From Collimonas antrihumi (GTDB taxonomy: Bacteria; Pseudomonadota; Gammaproteobacteria; Burkholderiales; Burkholderiaceae_D), in the NCBI RefSeq assembly GCF_018304965.1, contig NZ_JAGQED010000011.1, positions 1-64,000 on the forward strand: a DNA stretch of 64,000 bases. The letters run 5' to 3'. The position numbers and the translations under genes were made by a program. Below the pieces are notes generated by a model. That model was given only the letters and a program-made list of their open reading frames with translations, was not told the origin of the DNA and ran no database searches. Below, piece by piece: positions 8,797 to 19,244 of the stretch. The stretch's first letter is position 1, and every line of letters starts with the position of its first letter.

Positions 8797-9530
8797 CTTG
8801 TACTTTCGTTTCTATTGTTCTGATTCGCAATTTGCTTTGCAATCTGATTCTTATCAATCGCATCGTCGCTCCCGTCCCAGCTCAGGCGCGGATCGAAGCT
8901 GAGCGCGGCCAGCATCGTCAATACCACCACCGAAGCAAACGCCAGTACGCCGAAACCGGCGGTAATCCGGGCGAATCCTTCAATCTGCACCAGCCCGGCT
9001 AGCAGCGATACCACGAATACGTCCAGCATCGACCAGCGGCCGATGATTTCCACCAGCCGATACAATTTTGCGCGCTCCAGGCGGCGCCAGCGACTGCGCT
9101 TTTGCGCGGTCAGCGTCAACAAAATCAATGAAGCCAGTTTAAACAGCGGCACCAGGAAGCTGGCAATGAAAATGATCGCAGCCAATTCCCAGGCGCCGGA
9201 GACCCAGAAATAAATGACGCCGCTCATGATCGTATCTTCCTGCACGCCAAGCAACGTCTTGGTGATCATCACCGGCATCAGGTTGGCGGGGATGTACATG
9301 ATGCAGGCAGCGATCAGGAAAGCCCAGCTGCGCCGGATGCTATCCGGTTTGCGCTGATGCAGCGCGCTACCGCAGCGTTCGCAATGTTCACCATGTTCGT
9401 GCATGCTGACTTCCCGCCAGACCGTGCCGCAATGATGACAGGACATCATGCCGAGGCCTGCAGCAGTCGGTGCCGCCAAGTTTTCGTCTTCGGCTGGTAG
9501 GGAAACCGGGACGGTGGTGTCGGCGTTCAT
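8793..9530 (-). CDS. pqiA: PqiA-type membrane protein, second half
   Basis: 245 residues from the ATG at 9530, which overlaps the preceding gene stop as ATGA; a longer in-frame start at 9635 would run deep into that gene and is rejected. A zinc-ribbon-like head (CHHCGTVW, CERCGSAL) is followed by four membrane segments including YIPANLMPVMITKTLLG, typical of paraquat-inducible protein A. In E. coli a single PqiA carries two such modules; here they are separate genes. The protein should anchor the PqiB-PqiC conduit in the inner membrane. Confidence 0.9.
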   Translation of the reverse strand: MNADTTVPVSLPAEDENLAAPTAAGLGMMSCHHCGTVWREVSMHEHGEHCERCGSALHQRKPDSIRRSWAFLIAACIMYIPANLMPVMITKTLLGVQEDTIMSGVIYFWVSGAWELAAIIFIASFLVPLFKLASLILLTLTAQKRSRWRRLERAKLYRLVEIIGRWSMLDVFVVSLLAGLVQIEGFARITAGFGVLAFASVVVLTMLAALSFDPRLSWDGSDDAIDKNQIAKQIANQNNRNESTR

Positions 9531-10159
9531 GTGGAGCCTTCCTGGTTTTGCTCCGAATAAGCCATTTGCCAGAAATACCGGGGATTGAAGGAAATCACCG
9601 CGGTCAGCAATACCGTCAGTGCCCCGAACGCCCATAGCGCAACGCCGGGGATCACCGTCGCCATGTTCGAAAGCTTGACTATCGCCACCAGCACACCCAG
9701 CAGGAACACTTCAACCATGCCCCAGGGCCGCAGGTTTTGCATGGCGCGTACCAGCCAGCTAAAGCCGGCGGGGCGGCGCTGCTTTGCCAACGATACCAGC
9801 AGATAAAAGAGGAATAGCAGTTGCAACAATGGAAACAGGATGGTGGTGGCAAGCACCAGCAAAGCCACCAGCGACATGCCCTCGGCAGTCAGCGACATCA
9901 CGGCGCCGAATAAGGTGGTGCGGCTGCTTAAGCCTTGCAGCTCGATTTCGACGATCGGGAAACTGTTGGCAAGCACAAACATGATCAGGCTGGCCACGGT
10001 CAGCGGCAAAATCCGCTCGCGCTGCCGGCCGGGATCACGCTCCAGTTCAGTGCCGCAACGCGGGCAGTGGGCAATTTCCCCGCGGCGTAGCTGCACCTTG
10101 CGATACAGCGCATCGCATCCTTCGCAGGCAATCAGGTCAGGGACTTCGCGCATAAACAC
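9527..10159 (-). CDS. pqiA: PqiA-type membrane protein, first half
   Basis: 210 residues. The N-terminal zinc ribbon is CEGCDALY then CPRCGTEL, followed by membrane segments with FVLANSFPIVEIELQG, the counterpart of the N-terminal module of E. coli PqiA. It is the first gene of the pqi operon, divergent from ribA with a 264-bp gap that must hold both promoters. No SoxS-like box was identified by eye. Confidence 0.9.
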   Translation of the reverse strand: MFMREVPDLIACEGCDALYRKVQLRRGEIAHCPRCGTELERDPGRQRERILPLTVASLIMFVLANSFPIVEIELQGLSSRTTLFGAVMSLTAEGMSLVALLVLATTILFPLLQLLFLFYLLVSLAKQRRPAGFSWLVRAMQNLRPWGMVEVFLLGVLVAIVKLSNMATVIPGVALWAFGALTVLLTAVISFNPRYFWQMAYSEQNQEGST

Positions 10160-10423
10160 TTAAAAATTGAGTAGATGGAATTCTAACAATAATCTGCGTC
10201 ACAACTAGCAATAACTCGCAGATAGTTTCTACATCGTGCTTCATCCCGGCCAGATTTTAGGGCGAAGTACAGAAAGTGCAGAAGCGGCACACGTGTTTTT
10301 TCGAATACTCGTAAAATGACGGTTAAATTAAACGATGCGTTAAACAATGCCAAGACTGAAGCGCATGTTGCAAGCATGTCATTTATGTAATTACATGCCT
10401 TTTATTCACCGAAAATTTATCAA

Positions 10424-11098
10424 ATGAGCACCACGAATAATAAAAGCAGTTTACCTGCCGCCGAAGCCGATCAAAAACTGGAGTATGTGACTTCGTGCGC
10501 GCTGCCGACGCCTTGGGCAACCTTCCAGCTGCACGCATTTATCGAACACGTCACCGGCAAAGAACATCTGGCCCTGACCTTGGGCGACGTCAACGACGGC
10601 GAACCAGTGCTGGCGCGCGTCCATTCCGAATGCCTGACCGGCGACGCCTTGTTCAGCCAGCGTTGCGATTGTGGCGCCCAGCTGGAAGGCGCTTTGCAAA
10701 AGATCGCGGTGGAGGGGCGTGGCGCGATACTGTATTTACGCCAGGAGGGGCGCGGCATCGGCTTGATCAACAAGATTCGTGCTTACCATATTCAAGACGG
10801 TGGCGCGGACACGGTGGAAGCCAACCAGCAATTGGGATTCGCCGCCGACTTGCGTGATTACAGCATCTGCGAAACCATGCTTGAACATCTGGATATCACG
10901 GCCTTGCGCCTGATGACCAACAATCCGCGCAAGGTGGCAGCTTTGCAAAAAATCGGCGTCACCGTGGTTGAGCGGATCCCGCTGATTCTCAACCGCAATC
11001 CGTTCAACACCCGTTACCTCGACACCAAGGCCGTGAAACTGGGCCACCTGCTGCCGGTCGACGGCCTGGAACACGATCTGGATGAAAACGAGTTGTAG
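10424..11098 (+). CDS. ribA: GTP cyclohydrolase II
   Basis: 224 residues, full length for RibA. The three zinc cysteines are in [15 protein letters not shown], followed by the nucleotide-binding and catalytic stretch [11 protein letters not shown] and the C-terminal [10 protein letters not shown]. The enzyme converts GTP to the pyrimidine that starts riboflavin synthesis, releasing formate and pyrophosphate. It is free-standing: no ribB, ribE or ribH neighbours and no FMN riboswitch seen upstream. It is convergent with fusA across a shared hairpin. Confidence 0.95.
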   Translation: MSTTNNKSSLPAAEADQKLEYVTSCALPTPWATFQLHAFIEHVTGKEHLALTLGDVNDGEPVLARVHSECLTGDALFSQRCDCGAQLEGALQKIAVEGRGAILYLRQEGRGIGLINKIRAYHIQDGGADTVEANQQLGFAADLRDYSICETMLEHLDITALRLMTNNPRKVAALQKIGVTVVERIPLILNRNPFNTRYLDTKAVKLGHLLPVDGLEHDLDENEL

Positions 11099-11126
11099 GG
11101 TGGGCGCATCTTTGTGCCCACCCTAC
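11095..11126. terminator. Bidirectional hairpin between ribA and fusA
   Basis: GTAGGGTGGGC at 11095-11105 and its perfect complement GCCCACCCTAC at 11116-11126 form an 11-bp stem with a 10-nt loop, starting over the ribA stop codon and ending 14 bp before the fusA stop. No strong T-run flanks it. The stem resembles a widespread GTAGGGTGGGC-type intergenic repeat; a weaker relative lies near 48672-48698. Confidence 0.55.
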
Positions 11127-11139
11127 GGCTGCCTTGGCA

Positions 11140-13257
11140 TCAATGTTTAGACGCTACATGCTTGGAGTTCACCACCGCATCGGTTACGTTGGCGGGAGCT
11201 TCGGCATAATGCTTGAACTCCATCGTATAGGTAGCCCGTCCCTGGGTCAGCGAACGTAGCGTGGTGGAGTAGCCGAACATTTCGGCCAGCGGCACTTCCG
11301 CCCGCACAATCTTGCCGACCCCGCCCGGGATGTCATCCATGCTCTGGATCATGCCGCGCCGCGACGACAGATCGCCGATGACATCGCCCATTTTTTCTTC
11401 CGGCATCTCGACTTCCACCGCCATCATCGGTTCCAGCAGGGCCGGGCTGGCTTTGCGGCAGCCATCCTTGAAGGCCATCGAGGCCGCCATCCGATACGCA
11501 TTTTCGTTGGAATCGACATCGTGTGAGGAACCGAAGAACAGGGTGACCTTGACATCGACCATCGGATAACCCGCCAGGACGCCGGTAGCCAGGGTTTCGC
11601 GCACACCTTTTTCGACCGCTGGAATATATTCGCGCGGCACGGTGCCGCCTTTGATGGCGTCGATGAATTCGAAGCCTTTGCCCGGCGCCTGCGGCTCCAG
11701 TTTCAGCACCACGTGACCGTATTGCCCGCGGCCTCCCGATTGCTTGATGAATTTACCTTCGCTGGATTCGCAGATCTTGCGTATGGTTTCACGGAAGGCA
11801 ACCTGCGGCTTGCCGACCGTAGCATCGACGCCGAATTCGCGCCGCATGCGCTCCACCAGTACTTCCAGATGCAACTCGCCCATGCCGGAAATGATGGTCT
11901 GGCCCGATTCGTCATCGGTTTTTACCCGGAACGACGGATCTTCCTCGGCCAGGCGGCTAAGCGCAACGCCCATTTTTTCCTGGTCGACCTTGGTCTTGGG
12001 CTCCACCGCTTGCGAGATCACGGTATCCGGGAATACCATTTTTTCCAGCGTAATGATGCTGCCAGGATCGCACAGGGTGTCGCCGGTGCTGGCTTCCTTG
12101 AGGCCGACCGCAGCGGCGATGTCGCCGGCGTACACTTCGCTGATTTCGGTGCGATGGTTGGCGTGCATTTGCAATACGCGGCCGATTCTTTCTTTTTTGC
12201 CTTTATTCGGGTTGAACACCGTATCACCGGAAACCAGCACGCCGGAATAGACCCGGAAGTAGCTCAGGTGGCCGACAAACGGATCGGTCATGATCTTGAA
12301 GGTGAGGGCGGAGAATTTTTCATCGTCGCTGGCGCGCCTTTCGACAATCAGGTCGTCCTGATCATGACCTTTGACCGGTGGAATATCGGTCGGCGCCGGC
12401 AAGAAATCGATCACGGCGTCCAGCAACGCCTGCACGCCGCGATTCTTGAAGGCGCTACCGCACAGCATCGGCACGATCTCGCCGGCGATGGTGCGTTGAC
12501 GCAGGGCCGCCTTGATTTCTTCTTCGCTGATATCGGCGCCATCCAGGTATTTTTTCATCATGGCGTCGCTGGCGTCGGCGGCCGCTTCTATCATGCGGCC
12601 GCGCCACTCCTGGGCGCTGGCCTGCAATGCAGCCGGAATCTCGATGTATTCGAACTTGACGCCCTGGCTGGCGTCGTCCCACATGATGGCCTTCATCTTG
12701 ATCAGGTCGACTACGCCGTGGAAATCGTCTTCGGCGCCGACCGGAATCTGCACCAGCACCGGATTACCCTTGAGCCGGTCGCGGATTTGCTGGTGCACAC
12801 GGAAAAAATCGGCGCCGACCCGATCCATCTTGTTGACGAATGCCAGCCGTGGCACTGTGTACTTGTTGGCCTGGCGCCAGACGGTTTCAGATTGCGGCTG
12901 GACCCCGCCGACAGCATCGTAGACCATGCAGGCGCCGTCAAGCACCCGCATTGAGCGTTCGACTTCAATCGTAAAGTCGACGTGGCCCGGGGTATCGATG
13001 ATATTGATACGATGAATCGGATAGTTGCCGGCCATGCCTTGCCAGAAGCAGGTGGTGGCGGCCGAGGTGATCGTGATGCCGCGCTCCTGCTCCTGTTCCA
13101 TCCAGTCCATGGTGGCCGTGCCGTCGTGCACTTCGCCAATCTTGTGGCTGACGCCAGAGTAGAACAGGATGCGCTCGGTAGTGGTGGTCTTGCCGGCGTC
13201 GATATGGGCGCTGATGCCGATATTGCGATAGCGCTCAATAGGTGTTTTGCGAGTCAT
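11140..13257 (-). CDS. fusA: Elongation factor G (free-standing copy)
   Basis: 705 residues, full-length EF-G: G1 [16 protein letters not shown]3 DTPGHVDF, G4 NKMD, then domain II, domain III ([13 protein letters not shown]), domain IV with GRGQYGHVV and domain V with [16 protein letters not shown]. It drives ribosomal translocation and recycling with GTP. It is not beside rpsL, rpsG or tuf, so it is outside the str operon; betaproteobacteria often carry two fusA genes and this is probably the second copy (inference). All motifs are intact, so it should be functional. Confidence 0.95.
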   Translation of the reverse strand: MTRKTPIERYRNIGISAHIDAGKTTTTERILFYSGVSHKIGEVHDGTATMDWMEQEQERGITITSAATTCFWQGMAGNYPIHRINIIDTPGHVDFTIEVERSMRVLDGACMVYDAVGGVQPQSETVWRQANKYTVPRLAFVNKMDRVGADFFRVHQQIRDRLKGNPVLVQIPVGAEDDFHGVVDLIKMKAIMWDDASQGVKFEYIEIPAALQASAQEWRGRMIEAAADASDAMMKKYLDGADISEEEIKAALRQRTIAGEIVPMLCGSAFKNRGVQALLDAVIDFLPAPTDIPPVKGHDQDDLIVERRASDDEKFSALTFKIMTDPFVGHLSYFRVYSGVLVSGDTVFNPNKGKKERIGRVLQMHANHRTEISEVYAGDIAAAVGLKEASTGDTLCDPGSIITLEKMVFPDTVISQAVEPKTKVDQEKMGVALSRLAEEDPSFRVKTDDESGQTIISGMGELHLEVLVERMRREFGVDATVGKPQVAFRETIRKICESSEGKFIKQSGGRGQYGHVVLKLEPQAPGKGFEFIDAIKGGTVPREYIPAVEKGVRETLATGVLAGYPMVDVKVTLFFGSSHDVDSNENAYRMAASMAFKDGCRKASPALLEPMMAVEVEMPEEKMGDVIGDLSSRRGMIQSMDDIPGGVGKIVRAEVPLAEMFGYSTTLRSLTQGRATYTMEFKHYAEAPANVTDAVVNSKHVASKH

Positions 13258-13471
13258 GACGATTTCCTCTATGAGAAATTATGATGATCAGTTTTTTTGC
13301 AGCTGCTGTGACGTGTGAGCTTACCCGTTTTTTTGATTGTCAGTGGCGGCGATGCAAGACACCGTTTTTTGCTTTGCAGTGGTATGCTTGTCGGCTTAAC
13401 GCCAAGTGGCTAAATCTACCCGAATTAGTCCATCCAAATCGTCTCGTATTGTTTATCCTACCCCGACCTCT

Positions 13472-15283
13472 ATGAACGCCAGAACCTTTTCCCAGAATAC
13501 CGCTGCTCAGCGCATTCAGCAATTGCGCGCCGCAATGCAAAATCACAACGTTGACGCCTGCCTGATTCCTTCGGCCGATCCGCATTTGTCCGAATACCTG
13601 CCTGGACGCTGGAAGGGCCGTGAATGGTTGTCGGGATTCACCGGTTCTGTCGCTAATCTGATCATTACCGCCGACTTCGCCGGTCTTTGGGCCGACAGCC
13701 GCTATTGGTCGCAAGCGGAAGCGGAGCTGGCGGGCACTGAAATCGTACTGATGAAAACACCGACTGGCAGCAGTTTGTTGCATCTCGACTGGCTGTCTGC
13801 CAATTTGCCAGCCGGCCAGACATTGGCGGTCGATGCTGCGGTGCTCGGGCTGGCCACGGCCCGCGCACTGGAACAGGCGCTGACCAAAGGCGGCAGCAAA
13901 TTGCGCACCGATCTCGATGTGCTGGGTGAAATCTGGAGCGAACGGCCGGGCTTGCCGATGGCTGAGGTGTATCAGCACGAAGCATCGCATGCACCGCTAT
14001 CGCGTGCCGCCAAGCTGGAGCAGTTACGCCAGGCCATGCAGCAGCACGGCGCACAATGGCATTTCATTTCCACTCTGGACGATATTGCCTATCTGTTCAA
14101 TTTACGCGGCGCCGATGTCAATTACAACCCGGTGTTCGTGGCCCATGCACTGATCGGTCCGAAACAAAGCACGCTATTCGTCGCCGACGGTAAAGTGCCG
14201 CCAGCCTTGCGCGATCTTCTCAGCCAGGATGGCGTCACGCTGGCACCGTATGAGCAGGCATCCGCAGCACTGGCAGCCGTGCCTGCCGGCGCAACATTGC
14301 TGCTCGATCCGCGTCGCGTCACTTTGGGCTTGCGACAGGCCGTGCCAGCCACCGTCAAGGTGGCCGAAGCAATCAATCCCACCACGTTTGCCAAGTCGCG
14401 TAAAAGCGTCGACGAGATAACGCACGTGCGGGCTGCCATGGAGCAGGACGGCGCCGCGCTATGCGAATTTTTTGCCTGGCTGGAGCAGGCGCTGGGCAAG
14501 GAAACCGTTACCGAAGTGATGGTCGATACGCATATCACCGCCGCCCGGGCGCGCCGCCCGGGTTTTGTAAGCCCGAGTTTCGCCACCATTGCCGGCTTCA
14601 ACGCCAATGGCGCCATGCCGCATTACAAGGCCAGCGCAGAATCGCACGCCACTATCAGCGGCGACGGTTTGCTGCTGATCGACTCCGGCGGTCAATATGT
14701 GGGCGGAACCACAGACATCACGCGCATGGCGCCGATCGGCCAGCCATCGGCAGCGCAAAAACGCGATTGCACGCTGGTGTTGAAAGGCGTGATTGCACTC
14801 TCTTCAGCGCAATTCCCGCGCGCGATCAAATCGCCCTTGCTGGACGCCATTGCGCGGGCGCCGATCTGGGCCGCAGGCATCGACTATGGCCACGGCACCG
14901 GTCACGGCGTCGGTTATTTCCTGAATGTGCATGAAGGCCCGCAGGTCATTGCCGGCAGTGCTGCACCGGATCCGCATACGGCGATGGAACCGGGCATGAT
15001 TACCTCGATAGAGCCAGGTATCTATCGTCCCGGCCACTGGGGTGTGCGGATTGAAAACCTGGTGCTGAACCAGTCAGCCGAGACCACCGAGTTCGGCGAG
15101 TATCTGCGGTTCGAGACGCTGACCTTATGTCCGATCGATAGCCGCTGCCTGGATCTGGGCTTGTTGCGCAGCGACGAAATCGATTGGCTCAATGCTTATC
15201 ATGCCGAAGTCAGGAAACGTTTGTCGCCGCACGTGAGGGGCGACGCCAAGCAGTGGCTGGAGAGCCGGACCGAGGCGCTCTGA
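13472..15283 (+). CDS. Aminopeptidase P family (Xaa-Pro aminopeptidase), long form
   Basis: 603 residues from the ATG at 13472 (MNARTFSQNTAAQR); an upstream in-frame ATG at 13406 would add a basic stretch unlike the family. Three-part architecture: two creatinase-N domains, then the pita-bread domain with metal ligands in LIDSGGQYVGGTTDITR, the histidine in GHGTGHGVG, and glutamates in SIEPGIY and RIENLV. The protein removes an N-terminal residue ahead of proline. The length matches the long cytosolic class seen in eukaryotes and many proteobacteria. It is divergent from fusA and followed by convergent slyX. Confidence 0.92.
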   Translation: MNARTFSQNTAAQRIQQLRAAMQNHNVDACLIPSADPHLSEYLPGRWKGREWLSGFTGSVANLIITADFAGLWADSRYWSQAEAELAGTEIVLMKTPTGSSLLHLDWLSANLPAGQTLAVDAAVLGLATARALEQALTKGGSKLRTDLDVLGEIWSERPGLPMAEVYQHEASHAPLSRAAKLEQLRQAMQQHGAQWHFISTLDDIAYLFNLRGADVNYNPVFVAHALIGPKQSTLFVADGKVPPALRDLLSQDGVTLAPYEQASAALAAVPAGATLLLDPRRVTLGLRQAVPATVKVAEAINPTTFAKSRKSVDEITHVRAAMEQDGAALCEFFAWLEQALGKETVTEVMVDTHITAARARRPGFVSPSFATIAGFNANGAMPHYKASAESHATISGDGLLLIDSGGQYVGGTTDITRMAPIGQPSAAQKRDCTLVLKGVIALSSAQFPRAIKSPLLDAIARAPIWAAGIDYGHGTGHGVGYFLNVHEGPQVIAGSAAPDPHTAMEPGMITSIEPGIYRPGHWGVRIENLVLNQSAETTEFGEYLRFETLTLCPIDSRCLDLGLLRSDEIDWLNAYHAEVRKRLSPHVRGDAKQWLESRTEAL

Positions 15284-15320
15284 CAGTAATCGTCGGTAGC
15301 CGCTAGCCGGTAGCGGGTAA

Positions 15321-15530
15321 TCAGTAATGCGGCGGCCGGTCATTGACGGGCTGGCCCGCATTATTGTTATCCGCAGTATCCTTGATGCGCCGCGCCAAAG
15401 CTGCGCACAAGGTTTCCAGCTGGTCTATCTTCAATTGTTGTCGATACACCAGCTTGTTCAACTCGTCCAGCATATCGTCTTGCCGGGTAAGCTTGATTTC
15501 GATATCGACCATGCGTTCTTCTTGATTCAT
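15321..15530 (-). CDS. slyX: SlyX family protein
   Basis: 69 residues: an N-terminal coiled coil (MVDIEIKLTRQDDMLDELN, then VYRQQLKIDQLE) and the family's C-terminal PPHY ending. SlyX proteins are small cytoplasmic coiled-coil proteins of unknown function. Its stop lies about 40 bp from the end of the convergent aminopeptidase gene. Confidence 0.88.
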   Translation of the reverse strand: MNQEERMVDIEIKLTRQDDMLDELNKLVYRQQLKIDQLETLCAALARRIKDTADNNNAGQPVNDRPPHY

Positions 15531-15790
15531 TTTCCGGGTTCCTTGGTGTTTCCTTGCTGTTACCTGTTTTACTGCAGGCCAGATGGTAGCGCAATAGCGC
15601 TGCCGGGACCGCCGTATATTTCATCTTAAAGCGGTCATCTGGTGGCGGTCGTCTCATAGCGGAGTCGCTGCGCGGAAATCCGCAACAGGTAAAGGTGCGA
15701 TTCCGGATTTCCGCACGAAAATCCCCCAAAAATTCCCTTTGCGCTACGGTTATCTCCAATAAATCAGACACTTAGATTTTTCTCCTGCGC

Positions 15791-15806
15791 TGGCACGAAG
15801 TCTGCA
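15791..15806 (+). promoter_or_regulatory. Sigma-54 promoter candidate for the permease
   Basis: TGGCACGAAGTCTGCA keeps the -24 GG and -12 GC elements exactly 10 nt apart, with the full TGGCACG half. The start of the permease gene lies about 230 bp downstream, leaving a long leader. The presence of a DctD-type sigma-54 activator in the same gene cluster supports the assignment. Confidence 0.55.
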
Positions 15807-15938
15807 ATGTCTTGTACAAAACTAGTGTCAACAGGAGATAAAATGCCACGCAAATCAGTCGAGCTTAGCTGTATCAGACCATTCGTCTCGCATTCCGCAC
15901 GGCGATAGCCACCGTTAGCCAATCCCCCTTTGCCACTT

Positions 15939-15956
15939 ATGCCATCTGAATGGCAT
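15939..15956. promoter_or_regulatory. Inverted repeat in permease leader
   Basis: ATGCCAT-CTGA-ATGGCAT, perfect 7-bp arms, lies between the sigma-54 promoter candidate and the permease start. It may be a small hairpin in the mRNA leader or a regulator half-site pair. Confidence 0.3.
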
Positions 15957-16034
15957 GATATAACTTGCATGCAAGCTACAGATGCACGGTGATTGCCGGG
16001 ATTGTATAAAAAACACTAAAACCAGGAGATATCC

Positions 16035-17396
16035 ATGTCCACCCTTCATCCGTCCGGCCAGGCCGCCCATGCTGCTGCCGCAGACACCCGAAAACGCATC
16101 TTTGCCATCGTCGGCGCCTCATCCGGCAATCTGGTCGAATGGTTCGATTTTTACATTTACTCGTTTTGCGCGATTTATTTTGCGCCGATGTTTTTCCCTA
16201 GCAGTAATCCGACCACGCAATTAGCCAGTTCCGCAGCCATCTTCGCGGTCGGCTTTTTCATGCGGCCGATCGGCGGCTGGCTATTCGGACGGATCGCGGA
16301 TAAGCGCGGCCGGCGCACGGCAATGATGATCTCGGTGCTGATGATGTGCGGCGGATCGTTGATGATCGCCTGCCTGCCGACCTACGCCAGCATCGGCTAC
16401 GCAGCGCCGGCGCTGTTGCTGCTGGCACGCCTGTTCCAGGGCTTGTCGGTGGGCGGTGAATACGGCACCAGCGCTACCTATATGAGTGAAGTCGCGTTGG
16501 AAGGGCGGCGCGGATTCTTCGCCTCGTTCCAGTACGTGACCCTGATCGGCGGCCAGTTGCTGGCGGTGTTGGTGCTGGTCATCTTGCAGCAACTCCTGAC
16601 TTCCGAGCAATTGCACGCCTGGGGTTGGCGCATTCCTTTCGTCTTGGGTGCGATGGCAGCCTTGGTTGCACTGTATCTGCGTAAATCGCTGAGCGAAACT
16701 TCGACTGCAGAGACCCGCAAGAACAAGGACGCCGGCACGTTGGCCGGCCTGATGAAACATAAAAGAGCATTTATGACAGTGGTCGGTTTCACCGCCGGCG
16801 GCTCCTTGATTTTCTACACCTTCACCACTTACATGCAGAAATACCTGGTGAATACGGCCGGCATGAGCGCGAAAACCTCCAGCAACGTGATGACTGTGGC
16901 GCTGCTTGTGTACATGTTGATGCAACCGTTGTTCGGAGCGCTCTCCGACAAGATCGGCCGTCGTACATCAATGCTCTGGTTCGGTGCGCTGGCTACCGTG
17001 GCGACGGTACCGATCTTGCATGCGCTCAAAGATGTGACGAATCCCTACGCAGCGTTCGGGTTTATCATCCTGGCGATGGCGATCGTGAGTTTTTATACCT
17101 CCATCAGCGGCTTGATCAAGGCGGAAATGTTCCCGACCGAAGTGCGCGCATTGGGTGTTGGTTTGTCGTATGCGGTGGGGAACGCATTGTTCGGCGGGAC
17201 CGCGGAGTTTGTTGCACTCGAACTGAAAAAGGCTGGCATGGAACCGACTTTCTACTGGTACGTGTCGGCGATGTGCGCAGTGGCATTCGTCGTGGCCTAC
17301 AAGATGCGCGATCCGGAGAAGGAAGGTCTTCTCAAAGATGTTCCGCTTGAAACGGCGAAATTCACGCCAAATGGCCAGGTTGCCGCTTCACGTTAA
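16035..17396 (+). CDS. kgtP: MHS-family MFS transporter, alpha-ketoglutarate/dicarboxylate permease-like
   Basis: 453 residues with 12 membrane segments. Hallmarks of the metabolite:H+ symporter branch are the opening [19 protein letters not shown], the loop [13 protein letters not shown] and [17 protein letters not shown]. KgtP of E. coli takes up 2-oxoglutarate. The start is backed by GGAG 9 nt upstream. It is followed after 15 bp by dctB and then dctD, so the transported substrate is very probably the 2-oxoacid or C4-dicarboxylate that DctB senses, although the carrier is MFS and not DctA or DctPQM. Confidence 0.85.
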   Translation: MSTLHPSGQAAHAAAADTRKRIFAIVGASSGNLVEWFDFYIYSFCAIYFAPMFFPSSNPTTQLASSAAIFAVGFFMRPIGGWLFGRIADKRGRRTAMMISVLMMCGGSLMIACLPTYASIGYAAPALLLLARLFQGLSVGGEYGTSATYMSEVALEGRRGFFASFQYVTLIGGQLLAVLVLVILQQLLTSEQLHAWGWRIPFVLGAMAALVALYLRKSLSETSTAETRKNKDAGTLAGLMKHKRAFMTVVGFTAGGSLIFYTFTTYMQKYLVNTAGMSAKTSSNVMTVALLVYMLMQPLFGALSDKIGRRTSMLWFGALATVATVPILHALKDVTNPYAAFGFIILAMAIVSFYTSISGLIKAEMFPTEVRALGVGLSYAVGNALFGGTAEFVALELKKAGMEPTFYWYVSAMCAVAFVVAYKMRDPEKEGLLKDVPLETAKFTPNGQVAASR

Positions 17397-17411
17397 AGGC
17401 TGGCTGAGGTT

Positions 17412-19244
17412 ATGACAGCAAGAAAGCCGCTGCCATGGATTGTGCTGGCGATCGCCTGCGTCATTGCAGTGGTGTTGAGCACCTATGTCGTGGCCAGCAG
17501 AAAGGCCGGCAGCGATATCGGCGAAGCCAGCGAACGGCAGCTGCAAATCATCGCGCTCGATCTCGAATCCGTGCTGCAGAAATTCGAGACGCTGCCGTTT
17601 ACCCTTGGCTTCCAATCGGATGTGTTGCACGCGCTGGCGCAGCCGGAAGACCAGCGCAACATCCAGCGCTTGAATCAGACGTTGCAATTGATCCAGAGGC
17701 AATCGAAGGTGGTGGCGATTTACATGCTGGATCGCAAAGGCCTGACGCTGGCCTCCAGCAACTGGGATACGCCTACCAGTTTTGTCGGCCGGGATTTCGG
17801 TTTTCGCCCTTATTTCCGCGAGGCTATCAAAGGCAATGCCGGACGTTTTTACGGTATCGGCAATGCCACCAATGTGCCTGGTTATTTCATCGCACAGCCA
17901 ATCTATGCCAGCGCAGCAGACAGTGGCACAAGGGACACAAGGGACACAAACGGTGCAACGGGTGTAAATACCGCGCTGGGCGTGATGGTGGTCAAGATAG
18001 ACCTGACCGAATTCGAACATACCTGGCGCAGCAGCGAAGAGCCGATTACGCTGGTGGACAGCAGCGGGGTGGTGTTTTTGAGTAATCGCCCGGCCTGGAA
18101 ATATCACAGCCTGTATCCGTTGAACGGCGCGATACAGCAAGACCTGACCGGCACCCATCAATACGCGGATCAAGCGATTACGCCGGTGGCGTCGCTGCCG
18201 AAGCTGCAAAGGGCGGAATTCGGCCAGCATGTTACACGTGGCATTGGTCGCCTGGGATGGCAGCTTATGTTATTTCCTTCGCAAGCGCGGATTGCCCGTA
18301 TCGCCATGTTGTGGACGCTGGCGGCGGTGCTGTTGCTGGCGATTGCAGGAATTTCCTTGTGGGCGCTATACCAACGCCGGCGGCGGTTGGAAGAACGGCT
18401 GGTATCGGCCGAATACCTGGATCGGACCATCGCCCAAAGAACCCAGGAACTGAGGGTGGCGAATCAAACGCTGGAAGCCAAATACGTTAAATTGAAAGAA
18501 ACCGAGCATTTGCTGCGATCAACCCAGAACACGCTGATCCAGGCCGGCAAGCTGGCCATGCTGGGGCAAATGGCGGCTGGCATAGCCCACGAGTTGAATC
18601 AGCCGCTGGCAGCGATCCGTGCCTTTGCCGACAACGCCATGACTTTCCTGACGCGCGGACAAGCTGATAAAGCTACTGAAAATCTAAGCCACATCAGCAA
18701 CGCGAGCGCCCGTATGGGCAAGATAGTCGGGCAGCTCAACGGTTTTTCCAGGAAAAGCCATGAAGCGGTAGCCATCATAGATTTGCCGAAATCGATAGAG
18801 GCGGCGGCATTGTTGTTGAACAACGAATTTCAGACCCATGATGCAAAGCTGCAGATCGATATCCGCCACCCGGCACAGGTGGTCGGCGATTCGGTGCGCA
18901 CCGAGCAGGTGCTGATCAATCTGTTGCGCAACGCGCTGGACGCGGTGGATAATGCCGAACAAAAAAACGTCTCCCTGTTGCTGGAATGCGAGGCTGGCGA
19001 GGCGGTGGTCCGGATCCGCGACTCCGGGCCCGGTATCCCGGCGCAGGTCGCTCTGCATCTGTTCGAGCCGTTTTTTACTACCAAGCCGTCCGGCAAAGGT
19101 TTGGGCCTGGGCCTGGCCATTTCATCTTCCATCGTGCAGGCGATGAACGGCCGGCTGACGGCGAATAATCACAGCGAAGGCGGCGCCGAATTCGTGTTGC
19201 GTATTCCTTTGCTCGAATCGGTCGAATCATCGGTGGAATCTTGA
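17412..19244 (+). CDS. dctB: DctB-type sensor histidine kinase
   Basis: 610 residues. Membrane segment 1 at about 9-28, a periplasmic double-Cache sensor (about 30-290, with TPTSFVGRDFGFRPYFREA characteristic of DctB), membrane segment 2 at about 296-320, a coiled coil, then the kinase: H-box GIAHELNQPLAAI with His393, N-box NLLRNALDAV, G1 DSGPGIP and G2 KGLGLGLAIS. It should phosphorylate DctD encoded just downstream. A short tandem repeat inserts TRDTRDT in a periplasmic loop near residue 173. Confidence 0.92.
   Translation: MTARKPLPWIVLAIACVIAVVLSTYVVASRKAGSDIGEASERQLQIIALDLESVLQKFETLPFTLGFQSDVLHALAQPEDQRNIQRLNQTLQLIQRQSKVVAIYMLDRKGLTLASSNWDTPTSFVGRDFGFRPYFREAIKGNAGRFYGIGNATNVPGYFIAQPIYASAADSGTRDTRDTNGATGVNTALGVMVVKIDLTEFEHTWRSSEEPITLVDSSGVVFLSNRPAWKYHSLYPLNGAIQQDLTGTHQYADQAITPVASLPKLQRAEFGQHVTRGIGRLGWQLMLFPSQARIARIAMLWTLAAVLLLAIAGISLWALYQRRRRLEERLVSAEYLDRTIAQRTQELRVANQTLEAKYVKLKETEHLLRSTQNTLIQAGKLAMLGQMAAGIAHELNQPLAAIRAFADNAMTFLTRGQADKATENLSHISNASARMGKIVGQLNGFSRKSHEAVAIIDLPKSIEAAALLLNNEFQTHDAKLQIDIRHPAQVVGDSVRTEQVLINLLRNALDAVDNAEQKNVSLLLECEAGEAVVRIRDSGPGIPAQVALHLFEPFFTTKPSGKGLGLGLAISSSIVQAMNGRLTANNHSEGGAEFVLRIPLLESVESSVES
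17928..17949 (+). repeat. 9-bp in-frame tandem repeat inside dctB
   Basis: About two and a half copies of ACAAGGGAC encode the TRDTRDT stretch of the sensor domain loop. The unit length is a multiple of three, so copy-number change keeps the frame. Confidence 0.6.

Larger units (their letters stand above)
15531..16034. other. Intergenic region upstream of dicarboxylate permease
   Basis: No credible gene. Two short minus-strand frames here lack any family signal and one overlaps the sigma-54 promoter candidate at 15791. The region holds that promoter and an inverted repeat at 15939, listed separately. The remaining sequence upstream of 15790 is where DctD binding sites would be expected, but I could not define any by eye. 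Confidence 0.6.

Noticed and set aside
10183-10377. 64-codon minus-strand frame between pqiA and ribA
   Set aside because: No ribosome site or motif; it sits in the promoter gap of two divergent genes.
11713-12954. 413-codon open frame on the plus strand
   Set aside because: It lies entirely antisense to fusA and has no family motifs; long antisense frames are expected opposite GC-rich coding DNA.
15764-15970. 68-codon minus-strand frame
   Set aside because: No motif; it covers the sigma-54 promoter candidate and the inverted repeat.
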